Of a stretch of 64,000 nucleotides of DNA, positions 36,988 through 49,680 are shown piece by piece; within the stretch, counting starts at the first letter, position 1, and each line of letters starts with the position of its first letter. The translations under genes were made by a program, and so were the position numbers. The notes beneath the pieces were generated by a model. It saw nothing but the letters and a program-made list of their open reading frames with translations. It was not told where the DNA came from and made no database searches. The DNA lies in NCBI GenBank assembly GCA_023055505.1, contig JALIRH010000095.1, positions 186,001 to 250,000 on the forward strand, read 5' to 3'. The stretch is from Callipepla californica brunnescens. Lineage: Eukaryota > Chordata > Aves > Galliformes > Odontophoridae.

Positions 36988-37973
36988 CACAGTCATATTC
37001 CCTGAATTTTAATTGGGAGGTTGTGACGATTTGACATTCTGACATTAAGACATTCTGACATCATGACATTCTCCCTTTCTCACATTCTGACATGTTGACA
37101 TTGTGACATTCTAATATTCTCTCATTGTGACATTGTGACATTCTGACATTCTTATATTCTCACCTTCTGATGTTCTGGCATTCTGACAATCTGCCATAGT
37201 GACATTCTGACATTGTGATATTGTGATATTATGACATTGTGGCTTTGTGACTTTGTGATATTCTCGCAGTGTCAAATTCTGTAATTCTGACATTCTGAGA
37301 TTGTGACATCGTGGCATTTTGGGAATCTGGCATAGTGATATTGTGATATTCTCACATTTTGTCATTCTGACATTCTGACAATCTGATATTGTGACATTCT
37401 CAGATTGTTACATTGCTGCGTTCTGAAATTCTCTCATTGTGACATTGTGAAGTTGTGAAATTCTGACATTCTGACATTATGATGTGATGTCTTTGTTACA
37501 TTCTGAGATTGTGCCAATGTTACATTCTTCTATTCAGATACATTGTGACATTCTCAACTTAGGACATTCTGATATTCTTGCATTCTGACGTTGTGACATT
37601 CTGACATTCTGAAATTCTGACATTCTCACATAATCACATTCTGACATCATTTCGTTCTCACATTCTGACATTCTGTTATTCTGACATTCTCATATTCTCA
37701 CTTTGTGACATTGTGACGTTCTGACATCCTCACGTACTGACATTCTGAAAATGCGACCTTCTGACATTGTGACACTGTAATATTCTGACTGTGAAATTTT
37801 TACATTCTGGTATTGTGACAGTCTTTCATTTTTGCATTGTGACATTCTGACACTGTGACATTTTTAGATTCTCACATTGTGATATTTTGGCATTGTGAAA
37901 TTCTAACCTTGTGACACTGACATTCTGCCATTGTGATACTTTGATATTGTGACTGTCACATTCTGACACCGTT

Positions 37974-40900
37974 AGGGTAGGGTTAGGGTTAGGTTTAAGG
38001 GGTAGGGTAGGGATGGGGTAGGGTTAGGGTTAGATAATGGTTAGGGTAAGTATTAGGGTCAGGGTTAAGGGTAGGGTGTGAGGTAGGGTTAGGGTTTTAG
38101 GGTTAGGGTAGGGTTAGGGTTAGGTTAGGGTAGGGGTTTAGGGTTAGGGTGTAGGGTTAGGGTAAGGGTAGGGTTAGGGTTAGGGGTTAAGGTTAGGGGT
38201 TAGGGTCAGGGGTTAGGTTTAGGGATAGGGTCAGGGTTAGGGTTAGAATTAGGGTAGGGTTAGGTTTAGGGTAAGGGTTAGGGTTAGGGTAGGGTAAGGG
38301 TTAGGGTTAGGGTTGGGTAAGGGTTAGGGGTAGGATTACGGGTAGGGTTAGTGTTACAGTTAGGGTCCATCAATAGGGTTAGCAAAGGGTTAGGTGTTAG
38401 GGTTAGGTGTTAGGGTTAGGGGTTAGGGTTAGGGTAGAACTAGGGTCCATCAATATGGTTATGGTAGGGTTAGGGTTTAGGGTTAGGGTAGGCTTAGGGT
38501 TAGAGTAGAATTAGGGTTAGATTGGAGGGTTAGGGTAGGGTTAGGGTTAAGGGTTAGGGTTAAGGGTTAGGGTAGGGTTAGAGATAGGTAAGGGTTAGGG
38601 TAAGGGTTAGGGTTAGGGATAGGGTAAGGGTTAGGGTTAGGGTAGGGCTAGGGTTAGGGATAGGTAAGGGTTAGGGTAAGGGTTAGTGTAGGGTTAGGGG
38701 TAGGGGTATGGGTAGGGTTAGGGTAGGGTTAGGGTTAGGGTTGGATTAGAATTTTCGGTAAGGGTTAGGGTTAGGAGTTAGGGTCAGTGTCAGGGTTAGG
38801 GCTTAGCGTTAGGGATAGGGTAAGGTTAGGGTAGGGTTAGTGTTAGGGTTAGAGTTAGGGTAAGGGTAGGGTTAGGGTAGGTTTAGGGTAAGGTTAGGGT
38901 TTGGGTTAGGGGTTAGGGGTTAGGGCTAGGGTAGGGTTAGGTCTAGGGTAGGGCTAGGGTAGGGTTAGGGGTTTGTGTTAGGGTTAGGGGCAGGGTTAGG
39001 GTTAGGATTAGGGTAGGGTTTGGGTTAGGTAAGGGTTTGGGGTTAGGGCTTATGGGTTGGGGTTAGGGGTTAGGGTCACGGTTAGGGTAGGGTAAGGTTA
39101 GGGTTAGGGTTAGTGTTAGGGTTATGGTTAGGGGTTAGGGTAAATGTTAGGGTAGGGTTAGGGTTAAGGGTTAGGGTAGGGTTAGGGTTAGGTAAGGGTT
39201 AGGGTAGGGTTAAGGAGGGTTAAGGGTAGGGTTTGAGTCAGGGGTAGGGTAGGGTTAGGGTTAGGGTAGGGTTAGGGGTTAGTGTTAGGGTAGAATTAGG
39301 GTTAGATTTGAGGGTTAGTGTAGGGTTAGGGTTAGGTAAGGGATAGGGTTAGGGTTAGGGTTAGGTGTTAGGGTAGGGTTAGGGTAGGGTTAGGGATAGG
39401 TAAGGGTTAGGGTCAGGGATAGTGTTAGGGTCACTGTTAGGGTTAGGGTATGGTTAGGGTTAGGGCAGGGTTAGGGTAGGGCTAGGGTTAAGGGTTAGGG
39501 TTAAAATTAGGGGTTAGGGGTTAGGGCTAGGGTAGGGTTAGGGGTTAGTGTGAGGGTTAGGGGCAGGGTTAGGGTTAGAGTAGAATTAGGGTTAGATTGG
39601 AGGGTTAGGGTAGGGTTAGGGTTAAGGGTTAGGGTTAAGGGTTAGGGTAGGGTTAGAGATAGGTAAGGGTTAGGGTAAGGGTTAGGGTTAGGGATAGGGT
39701 AAGGGTTAGGGTTAGGGTAGGGCTAGGGTTAGGGATAGGTAAGGGTTAGGGTAAGGGTTAGTGTAGGGGTAGGGGTATGGGTAGGGTTAGGGTAGGGTTA
39801 GGGTTAGGGTTGGATTAGAATTTTCGGTAAGGGTTAGGGTTAGGAGTTAGGGTCAGTGTCAGGGTTAGGGCTTAGCGTTAGGGATAGGGTAAGAGTTAGG
39901 GTAGGGTTAGTGTTAGGGTTAGAGTTAGGGTAAGGGTAGGGTTAGGGTAGGTTTAGGGTAAGGTTAGGGTTTGGGTTAGGGGTTAGGGGTTAGGGCTAGG
40001 GTAGGGTTAGGTCTAGGGTAGGGCTAGGGTAGGGTTAGGGGTTTGTGTTAGGGTTAGGGGCAGGGTTAGGGTTAGGATTAGGGTAGGGTTTGGGTTAGGT
40101 AAGGGTTTGGGGTTAGGGCTTATGGGTTGGGGTTAGGGGTTAGGGTCACGGTTAGGGTAGGGTAAGGTTAGGGTTAGGGTTAGTGTTAGGGTTATGGTTA
40201 GGGGTTAGGGTAAATGTTAGGGTAGGGTTAGGGTTAAGGGTTAGGGTAGGGTTAGGGTTAGGTAAGGGTTAGGGTAGGGTTAAGGAGGGTTAAGGGTAGG
40301 GTTTGAGTCAGGGGTAGGGTAGGGTTAGGGTTAGGGTAGGGTTAGGGGTTAGTGTTAGGGTAGAATTAGGGTTAGATTTGAGGGTTAGTGTAGGGTTAGG
40401 GTTAGGTAAGGGATAGGGTTAGGGTTAGGGTTGGGTGTTAGGGTAGGGTTAGGGTAGGGTTAGGGATAGGTAAGGGTTAGGGTCAGGGATAGTGTTAGGG
40501 TCACTGTTAGGGTTAGGGTATGGTTAGGGTTAGGGCAGGGTTAGGGTAGGGCTAGGGTTAAGGGTTAGGGTTAAAATTAGGGGTTAGGGGTTAGGGCTAG
40601 GGTAGGGTTAGGGGTTAGTGTGAGGGTTAGGGGCAGGGTTAGGGTTAGGGTAGGGTTGAGGTTAGGGGCAGGGTTAGGGTTAGGGCTTAGGGGTTGGGGT
40701 TAGGGGTTAGGGTCACGGTTAGTGCAGGGTTAGGGTTAGTGTTAGGGTAAGGGTTAGGGTAGGGTTAGGGGTTAGGGTAGGGTTAGTTTTAGTGTTAGTG
40801 TTATGGTTAGGTAAGGGTTAGGGGTTAGGGTAAATGTTAGGGTAGTGTTAGGGTTAGGGTAGGGTTAGGGTTAGGTAAGGGTTAGGGTAGGGTTAGGGTC

Positions 40901-42518
40901 AGGGTTAAGGGTAGGGTTTGAGTCAGGGTTAGGTTTAGGGTGGGGTTAGGGTTAGGGTAGAATTAGGGTTAGATTTGAGGGTTAGTGTAGGGATAGGGTT
41001 AGGTAAGGGATAGGGTTAGGGTTAGGGGTTAGGGTAAGTGTTAGAGTAGGGTTAGGGTTAAGGGTTAGGGTAGGGTTAGGGATAGGTAAGGGTTAGGGTC
41101 AGGGATAGGGTTAGGGTCAGTGTTAGGGTTAGGGCAGGGTTAGGGTAGGGCTAGGGTTAAGGGTTAGGGTTAAAATTAGGGGTTAGGGGTTAGGGCTAGG
41201 GTAGGGTTAGGGGTTAGTGTGAGGGTTAGGGGCAGGGTTAGGGTTAGGGTAGGGTTGGGGTTAGGGGCAGGGTTAGGGTTAGGGCTTAGGGGTTGGGGTT
41301 GGGGGTTAGGGTCACGGTTAGTGCAGGGTTAGGGTTAGTGTTAGGGAAAGGGGTTAGGGTAGGGTTAGGGGTTAGGGTAGGGTTAGTTTTAGTATTAGTG
41401 TTATGGTTAGGTAAGGTTTAAAGGTTAGGGTAAATGTTAGGGTAGTGTCAGGGTAAGGGTTAGGGTAGGGCTAGGGTCGGGGTTAAGGGTAGGGTTTGAG
41501 TCAGGGTTACGGTTAGGGTAGGGTTAGGGGTTAGGGTTAGGGTAGAATTAGGGTTAGATTTGAGGGTTAGTGTAGGGTTAGGGTTAGGGGTTAGGGTAAG
41601 GGTTAGGGTAGGGTTCGGGTTAAGGGTTAGGGTAGGGTTAGGGATAGGTAAGGGTTAGAGTAAGGGTTAGGGTCAGGGATAAGGGTAGGGTCAGTGTTAG
41701 GGTTAGGGTATGGTTAGGGTAAGGGGCAGGGTTAGGGTTAGGGTAGGGTTAGGGTTAGGGGTTAGGGTTAAAATTAGGCTTTAGGGCTAGGGTAGGGTTA
41801 GGGCGAGGATAGGGCTATGGTAGGGTTAGGTGTTAGGGGCAGGGTTAGGGTTAGGGTGGGGTTAGGGCTTAGGAGTTAGGGTTAGGGCTTAGGGGTTGGG
41901 GTTAAGGGTTAGGGTTAGGTTTAGTGTTAGGGTTATGGTCAGGTAAGGGTTAGGGGTTAGGGTAAATGTTAGGGTAGTGTTAGGGTAGTGTTAGGGTGAG
42001 GGTTAGGGTAGGGTCAGGGTTAGGGTACGGTTAGGGTAAGTGTTATGGTTAGGGTAGGATTTGGGTTAGGTTTTGGGTCCATCAATAGGGTTAGGGTTAG
42101 TTTAGATTAGGGTTAGTGTAGGGTTAGTGTTAGGGTTAGGGGTTAGGGTTAAGGTAGAATTAGGGTCCATCAACAGGGTTATGGTAGGATTAGGGTTTAG
42201 GGTTAGGGTAGGGTTAGGGTTAGGGGTTAGGGTTAGAGTAGAATTAGGGTTAGATTGGAGGGTTAGGGTAGGGTTAGGGTAGGGTTAGGGTTAGGGTTAG
42301 AGTAGGGTTAGAGATAGGTAAGGGTTAGGGTAGGGTTAGGGTCAGGGTCAGGGTTAAGGGTAGGGTTTGAGTGAGGGTTAGGGTAGGGTTAGGGTCAGGG
42401 TTAGGGTCACGGTTAGGGTCAGGGTTAGGGTCAGGGTTAGGGTTAGAGTAAGTGTTAGGGTTAGGTTTTGGGTCCATCAATAGGGTTAGGGTTAGTTTAG
42501 ATTAGGGTTAGTGTAGGG

Positions 42519-42553
<35 letters not shown>

Positions 42554-45500
42554 TTTAGATTAGGGTTAGTGTAGGGTTAATGTTAGGGTTAGGGTTTAGG
42601 GTTAGGGGTTACGGTAAGGGTTAGGGTTAGGGGTTAGGGTCAGGGATAGGGTCAATGTTAGGGTTAGGGTAAGGGTTAGGGTTAGGGGTTAAGTTTAGGG
42701 TAGGGTTAGGGTTAGGGTAGGGTTATGGTAAGGAATCAGTAGGGTTAGGGTTAGAGTTAGGGTTAGGGATCTGGTGGGTTGGGGTTAGGGTTTAAGGTTA
42801 GGGTTAGGTTTAGGGTAGGGTTAAGGTTTAGGGTTAGGGTTAGGGATAGGTAAGGGTTAGGGTAAGGGATAGGGTTAGGGTGAGGGGTAGGGTATGGGTA
42901 GGGCTACGGTTAGGGGTTAGGGTTAGGGGTTAGGGTTAGGGTAGTGTTAGGGTTAGGGTGAGGGGTAGGGTTAGGGTAGGGCTACGGTTAGGGGTTAGGG
43001 TTAGGGGTTAGGGTTAGGGTAGTGTTAGGGTTAGGTTAGGGTTAGGGGTAGGGGTATGGGTGGGGTTAGGGTAGGGTTAGGGTTAGGTTGGATTAGAATT
43101 TACGGTAAGGGTTAGGTTTAGTGGTTAGGGTCAGTGTCAGGGTTAGGGGTTAGGGTTAGGGATAGGGTAAGAGTTAGGGTTAGGGTTAGAGTTAGGGTAG
43201 GGTTATAGTTAGGTTTAGGGTAGGGTTAGGGTAAGGGTAGAGTTAGAGTAGGTTTAGGGTAAGGGTAGGGTAGTGTTAGGGTAGGGTATGGGTTAGGGAT
43301 TAGGGCTAGGGTAGGGTTAGGGGTTAGTGTTAGGTTTAGGGTTAGGGTAGGGTTGTGGTTAGGGTTAGGGTAGGGTTGGGGTTAGGGACAGGGTTAGGGT
43401 TTGGGCTTACGGGTTGGGGATAGGGGTTAGGGTCACGGTTAGGGTAGGGTTAGGTTAGGTTTAGGGTTAGTGTTAGGGTTATGGTTAGGTAAGGGTTAGG
43501 GTAAATGTTAGGGTAGGGTTAGGGTTAGGGTTATGGGTTAGGATTATGGGTTAGGGTTAGGTAAGGTTTAGGGTAGGGTTAGGGTCAGGGTCAGGGTTAA
43601 GGGTAGGGTTTGAGTCAGGGTTAGGGTAGGGTTAGGGGTAGGGTTAGGGTAGGGTTAGGGATAGGTAAGGGTTAGGGTAAGGGTTAGGGTTAGGGATAGG
43701 GTAGGGTTAGGGTTAGGGTAGGGCTAGATGTAGGGGTTAGGGGTAGGGGTATGGTTAGGGTTAGGGTAGGGTTAGGGTTAAGGGTTAGAGTAGGGTTAGG
43801 GATAGGGTAGGGTTAGGCTTAGGGTAGGGCTAGATGTAGGGGTTAGGGGTAGGGGTATGGGTAAGGGTTAGGGTAGGGTTAGGGTTAAGGGTTAGAGTAG
43901 GGTTAGGGATAGGTAAGGGTTAGGGTAAGGGTTAGGGTTAGGGTCAGGGATGGTGTAGGGTCAGTTTTAGGGTTAGGGTATGGTTAGTGTAAGGGGTAGG
44001 GTTAGGGTTAGGGTAGGGCTAGGGTTAGTGTTAGGGTTAAAATTAGGGGTTAGGAGTTAGGGCTAGGGTAGGGTTAGGGGTTAGTGTTAGGGTTAGGGTA
44101 GGGTTGGGGTTAGGGTTAGGGTTGGGTTGGGGTTAGGGGCAGGGTTAGGGTTAGGGCTTTGGGGTTGGGGTTAGGGGTTAGGGTCACGGTTAGGGTAGGT
44201 TTAGGGTTAGTGTTAGGGTAAGGGTTAGGGTAGGGTTAGGGGTTAGAGTAGGGTTAGTTTTAGTGTTAGGGTTATGGTTAGGTAAGGGTTAGGGGTTAGG
44301 GTAAATGTTAGGGTAGTGTTAGGGTTAGGGTAGGGTTAGGGTTAGGTAAGGGTTAGGGTAGGGTTAGGGTCAGGGTTAAGGGTAGGGTTTGAGTGAGGGT
44401 TAGGGTCAGGGTTAGGGTTAGGGTACGGTTAGGTTAAGTGTTATGGTTAGTGTAGGGTTAGGGTTAGGTTTTGGGTCCATCAATAGGGTTAGGGTTAGTT
44501 TAGATTAGGGTTAGTGTAGGGTTAGGGTTTAGGGTTAGGGGTTAAGGTTAGGGGTTAGGGTTAGGGTAGGGTTAGGGGTTACTGTAAGGGTTAGGGTTAG
44601 GTGTTAGGGTCAGGGTAAGGGTTAGGGTTAGAGTTAGGGTAGGGTTTGGTTTAGGGTAAGGGTTAGGGTAGGGTTAGGGTTGGGTTAGGGTAAAGTAGGG
44701 TTAGGGTTAGGGGTTAGGGTAGCGTCAGGGGTTAAGGTTAGGATAAGGGTTAGGGGTTAGGGTTAAGGTTAGGGTAAGGGTAGGGTTAGGGATAGGGTTG
44801 GGTTAGGGTTAGGGTAGGGTTAGTGTAAGGGTTGGGTTGGGATTAGGGTAGGGTTAGGGTTAGGGGTTAGGGTAGAGTCAGGGGTTACGGTTAGGATAAG
44901 GGTTAGGGTAGGGTTAAGGGTTAGGGTTAGGGTAGGGTTAAAGTTGGGGTTAGGAATAGGGTTAGGGTTAGGTTAGAGTTAGGGTAGGGTTAGGGTAAGG
45001 AATCAGTAGGGTTAGGGTTAGAGTTAGGGTTAGGGATCTGGTGGGTTAGGGTTAGGGTTTAAGGTTAGGGTTAGGTTTAGGGTAGGGTTAGGGTAGGGTT
45101 AAGGTTTAGGGTTAGGGTTAGGTTTAGGGGTTAGGGTAGGGCTAGGGTTAGGGGTTAGGGGTTGGGTTAGTGTAGGGGTAGGGGTATGGGTAGGGTTAGG
45201 GTTAGGGGTTAGGGTATTGTCAGGGGTTACGGTTAGGTTAAGGTTTAGGGTTAGAGTAGGGTTAGGAGTTAGGGTTAGGGTTAGGGTTAAGGATAGGGTT
45301 GGGGTTAGGGTTAGGGTAGGGCTAGTGTTAGGTTAGGGTTAGGTGTTTGGGTCAGGGTTAGTGTAGGGTTAATGTTAGGGTAGGGGTTAGGATTAGGTTT
45401 ATGGTAAGGGTTAGGGTAGGGTTAGGGTAAGAGTTAGGGAAAGGTAAGGGTTAGGGTAAGGGTTAGGGTTAGGGTCAGTGTTAGGGTCAGGGTTAGGCTT

Positions 45501-48060
45501 ATAGTATGGTTAGGGTAAGGGTTAGGGGTTAGGGTAGGGTTAGGGTAGGGGTAGGGGTAAGGGTAGGGGTATGGGTAGGGTTAAGGTAAGGGTAGGGTTA
45601 GGGTTAGGTTTGGATTAGAGGTTACGGTAAGGGTTAGGGTTAGGGGTTAGGGTCAGTGTCAGGGTTAGGGTTAGGGTAGGGTTAGTGTTAGGGTAAGGTT
45701 TAGGGTTAGGGTTATGGTAAGCGTTAGGGTTAGAGTTAGGGTAGGGTTAGGGTAGGGTTAGGGTTAGGGTAGGGTTTGGGTTAGTGGTTAGGGTTAAGGT
45801 TAGGGGTTAGGGCTGGGGTAGGTTTAGGGCTAGGGTAGGGTTGGGTTTAGGGTTAGGGTGGGGTAAGGGTTAGGGGCAGGATAAGGGCTTAGGGGTTGGG
45901 GTTAGGGGTTAGGATTAGGGTAGGGTTAGGGTAAGGGTTAGGGTAGGGTAAGGGTTAGGGTTTACGGTAGGGTTAGGGTTAGTGTTAGGGTAGGGTTATG
46001 GTTAAGTAAGGGTTAGGGTTAGGGTAAAGGTTAGGGTAGGGTTAGGGTTAGGTTTAAGGGGTAGGGTTAGGGTTAGATAATGGTTATGGTAAGTATTAGG
46101 GTCAGGGTTACGGGTAGGGTGTGAGTCAGGGTTAGGGTTTTAGGGTTAGGGTAGGGTTAGGGTTAGGTTTTGGGTCGATCAATAGGGTTAGGGTTAGATT
46201 AGGGTAGGGTTAGGATAGGGTTAGGGTAGGGTTTGTGTTAGGGTTAGGGTGTAGGGTTAGGGTTAGGGTAGGGTTAAGGTCAGGGGTTAAGGTTAGGGGT
46301 TAGTGTTAGGGTAGGGTAGGGGTAGGGTTAGGGTAGGGTAAGGGTTAGGGGTTAGGATTAGGGTTAAGGTGTTAGGAGTTAGGGTTAGGGTAGGGTTAGG
46401 GTTAGGGTTAGGGTTAGGGTTAGGGTTAGAATAGGGTAAGGGTTAGGGGTAGGGTTACGGGTAGGGTTAGGGTAAAGTTAGGGTTAGGGTTCCGGTTACG
46501 GTTAGGGTCCATCAATAGGGTTAGGGTTTAGGGTTAGGGGTTAGGGTTAGGTGTATGGGTAGGGGTAGGGTTAGGGTTAGGGTTAGGTTGGATTAGGGTT
46601 AGGGTTAGGGTTGGGTAAGGGTTAGGGGTAGGATTACGGGTAGGGTTAGTGTTATGGTTAGGGTCCATCAATAGGGTTAGGCAAGGTTTAGGGTTAGGGT
46701 TAGGTGTTAGGGTAAGGGGTTAGGGTTAGGGTAGGGTTAGGGTCCATCAATAGGGTTATGGTAGGGTTAGGGTTATGGATAGGGTTAGAGTTAGGGTAGG
46801 GTTAGAGTTAGGGTTAGGGTAGGGTTAGGGTAAGGGTAGAGTTAGGGTAGGTTTATGGTAAGGGTAGGGTAGTGTTAGGGTAGGGTATGGGTTAGGGGTT
46901 AGGGTTAAGGTTAGGGGTTAGGGCTCGGGTAGGGTTAGGGGTTAGTGTTAGGGTTAGGGGCAGGGTTAGGGTTAGGGTAGGGTTGGGGTTAGGGTTAGGG
47001 TAGGGTTGGGGTTAGGGACAGGGTTAGGGTTTGGGCTTACGGGTTGGGGATAGGGGTTAGGGTCACGGTTAGGGTAGGGTTAGGTTAGGTTTAGGGTTAG
47101 TGTTAGGGTTATGGTTAGGTAAGGGTTAGGGGTTAGGGTAAATGTTAGGGTAGGGTTAGGGTTGGGTTAGGGTTAGTGTTAGGGTTAGGGTTATGGCTTA
47201 GGGGTAGGTAAGGGTTAGGGTAGGGTTAGGGTCAGGGTCAGGGTTAAGGGTAGGGTTTGAGTCAGGGTCAGGGTCAGGGTTAGGGTTAGCACAGGGTTAG
47301 GGTAGGGTTAGGTGTTAGGGTAGGGTTAGGGTTAGTGTTAGAATTATGGTTAGGTAGGGGTTAGGGTAAGGGTTAGGGGTTAGGGTAAATGTTAGGGTAG
47401 GTTTAGGGTTAAGGATTAGGGTAGAGTTAGGGTTAGGTAAGGGTTAGGGTATGGTTAGGGTCAGGGTTAAGGGTAGGGTTAGGGTTAGGGTAGCATTAGG
47501 GTTAGATTTGAGGGTTAGTGTAGGGTTAGGGTAGGGTTAGGGGTTAGGGTAAGGGTTAGGGTTGGATTAGAATTTACGGTAAGGGTTAGGGTTAGGGGTT
47601 AGGGTCAGTATTAGGGTTAGGGGTTAGGGTTAGGGATAGGGTAAGAGTTAGGGTAGGGTTAGGGTAGGGTTAGAGTTAGGGTAGGGTTAGTGTTAGGGTT
47701 AGGGTACGTTTAGGGTTTGGGTAAGGGTTAGGGTGAGGGTTGGTGTTAGGGTAGGATTAGGGTTAGGTTCAGGGTTAGGGTAGTGTTAGGGTTTAGGGTT
47801 AGGGTTAGGGTATGGTTAGGGGTTAGGGTTGGGGTAAGGGTTAGGTTAGGGTTAGGGTTAGGGGGTTAGGGTTAGGGGATTAGTGTTAGGGTTAGGGGTT
47901 AGGGTTAGGGTGAGGGTTGGTGTTAGGGTAGGATTAGGGTTAGGTTCAGGGTTAGGGTAGTGTTAGGGTTCAGGGTTAGGGTTGTGGTAAGGTTTAGGGG
48001 ATTAGTGTTAGGGGTTAGGGTAGGGTTAGGGTTAGGATTGGGATTAGGTTTAGGTTAGGG
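37974..48060. repeat. Degenerate TTAGGG-type repeat field
   Basis: About 10 kb of GGGTTAGGG/GGGTAGGG/GGGGTTAGGG mixtures, G-rich on the plus strand and less regular than the macrosatellite arms. It contains kilobase-scale internal duplications (38500-40648) and a recurrent non-telomeric motif GGGTCCATCAATAGGG. No gene is visible. Unlike the array units, it has no CCCTAA arm and no retroviral fragment. Confidence 0.92.
38500..40648. repeat. Tandem duplication of about 1.07 kb inside the degenerate field
   Basis: The segment starting at tagagtagaattaggg (38501) recurs at 39576, and the marker GGATTAGAATTTTCGG occurs at 38743 and 39812. The two copies run in parallel to about 40648 with very few differences, including a 6-bp length change near 38690/39760. 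A further partial duplication with a period of about 600 bp follows (marker gtgtgagggttaggggcag at about 40619 and 41217). Confidence 0.85.
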
Positions 48061-49680
48061 TTATGGTTAGGGTTAGGATAGGGTTAATGTAGGGTTAGGG
48101 TTAGTGATAGAGTAAGACTTAGGGTTAGGGTTATGGTAAGAGTTAGGGATTGGGATACGGTTAGATTTAGGGTTAAGAATAGGGTTCGGGTTTGATTAGG
48201 GTTAGGGTTAGTGTTAGGAATCAATTTGGAGGAAGGAAAAGGTTTAGGAATTGGTTCATTGTTAGGGTTAGTCTTCAAGTTAGTAATAGAGTAAGGGTTA
48301 GTGTTCGGGTTAGGAATAGGGTTCTGAATAGGGCGAGGTTTGGGAATAGGATGAAGTTTAGGGTTAGGGTTCGGGTCAGATTTAGCACTATGTTTCAGGT
48401 TCCTTTTAGGTTTAGTGATAAGGATTAGGGGTACGTTTAGGTATTGTACAATGCTAAGTGTTAGCTTCTGGGTGGGGGTTGGGGTTTGTCATGGTTTTAT
48501 GATTTTTTGGTACTGGTATTCCACATCATAACATCATGTATTGCATTAGGAGTTGAAGAGCTAATACTCCAGCTCCATAGATCATTGATAATTCCAGGTA
48601 TACCTGTCTGAGAAGAGAAGAAGCACTACATTCCCCAGAGGACTTTGCGATGCTTTGTATTTTTACGTGTTTTCCGCTCAGAGGGAACAGATAAAAACCC
48701 TCAGCGGTCACGGGACACTCTCTTTCCTTCGGGATCGACTCAGCAGAGGGTGCTCACTGCCGTATCGCCTTCAGCGTTAGCGTAAGGCCTTCGGTTTATC
48801 GGACACTCTCTCTTGCTCATTTTGTTTGATTCATTAGCCTCAATTCCAATTACATTGTATTATATTGTGTTATTTTGCTTTCTAATATCTTATTTAGTAA
48901 ATTAGCTTTCCTCCTCAGATCGTTGCCGCTGTTTTGTTTCTAGGCCCATCTCCCTTTTCCCTTTTCCCTTTTTCCTTGCCCTTTCCTGGGGCGTGGGTCC
49001 GTGGGTCCCCGCAGCAATCGTCACGGAACCGGGCCGATCCAGCCCGGTAAACCGTTGACAGGGTTAGATTAAGGGTGAGGGTTAGGATTAGGACTAGATT
49101 TAGGATTAGGTTTAGGAATAGGTTTTCTTTGATTGTTAGAGTGAGAGAAAGGTTAGGCCTTGGGTTTGTTTTTGGAATAGTTTTGGGTTTCAGAATAGGA
49201 ATTGGGTTAGTATTTGGAATCTGTTTTGGTTTAGTATTAGTGTTAGGGTCAGGGTTAGAAGTTAGGTGATGGCTGTGGTAATCTAATGCTTTGTGTTAGG
49301 CTTAGGGTTGGGCTTAAATTTGGGGTTGGTTTTAAGGTCCCATTTAGATTTCAGGTAGAATTGGAGTTAAATTAAGGTAACGGTTAGGATTAGATTTAGG
49401 GTTCTGATAAGGGTTAGGTTAGGGTTAGGGTTTGGTTCCAAGTTGTTTTTAGGGTTAGGGTTAACGTTAGGTTTCAGGATAGGGTTAGGAATATAGCTAG
49501 GTGTTAGGTAAGGTTTAATCCTAGGGTTTCAGTTCGGGTTAGGTGAAGCATTAGTTTTACAGTTAGAAGACATGTTAGGGTTAGGGTTAGGTTTTGGTGT
49601 AGATTTAGGTTTAGGGTAAGGGTTAGGGATGTAGATGAAGGTTTAGTGGAAGGGGTAGGGTTCTCTTTAGTTTTAGGACC
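48060..49680. repeat. Rearranged fragment of the macrosatellite unit
   Basis: Corresponds to unit 1 from about 4100 to 5204. It shares the islands aatttggaggaaggaaaagg (48228), the GTATTGTACAA module (48399-48473) and the GTGGTAATCTAATGCTTT box (49275). It differs from all intact units in having one such box where they have two about 275 bp apart, and in carrying an LTR at 48487. It ends at 49680 (ttttaggacc), where SGF29-flanking sequence starts. Minus-strand frames here are shadows. Confidence 0.85.
48487..49060 (+). mobile_element. Solo LTR (574 bp) with GGGTT target duplication
   Basis: Begins TGTCATGG and ends GTTGACA (TG…CA). It is flanked by GGGTT at 48482-48486 and 49061-49065. Six other copies of the surrounding unit show the empty site ggttggGGTTagattaaggg (for example near 4326), which proves the boundaries. 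A TATA-like agataaaaaccc lies at about 48690, consistent with plus orientation. There is no internal region or open frame of note. Named family unknown to me; it looks like a galliform ERV LTR. Confidence 0.88.

Larger units (their letters stand above)
32238..37973. repeat. 8-bp-period minisatellite with two LTR insertions
   Basis: Tandem 8-mers TGACATTC, TGACATTG and TCACATTC with many variants. Three periods make 24 bp, which explains the 8-residue rhythm (…NVRMSQCH…) in minus-strand open frames; these are not proteins. Insertions at 34559-34891 and 36065-36987 interrupt it. It ends at about 37973, where telomere-like repeats begin (gacaccgttagggtag). Otherwise no gene is visible. Confidence 0.92.

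Noticed and set aside
26864..37365. Minus-strand frames with 11- or 8-residue repeats (for example 27963-28313, 32489-35824)
   Set aside because: The residue period equals the DNA period of the minisatellite and similar frames open everywhere. Not genes.
32238..37973. CRISPR-like regular spacing
   Set aside because: The 8-bp tandem repeat has no unique spacers, and the genome is eukaryotic.
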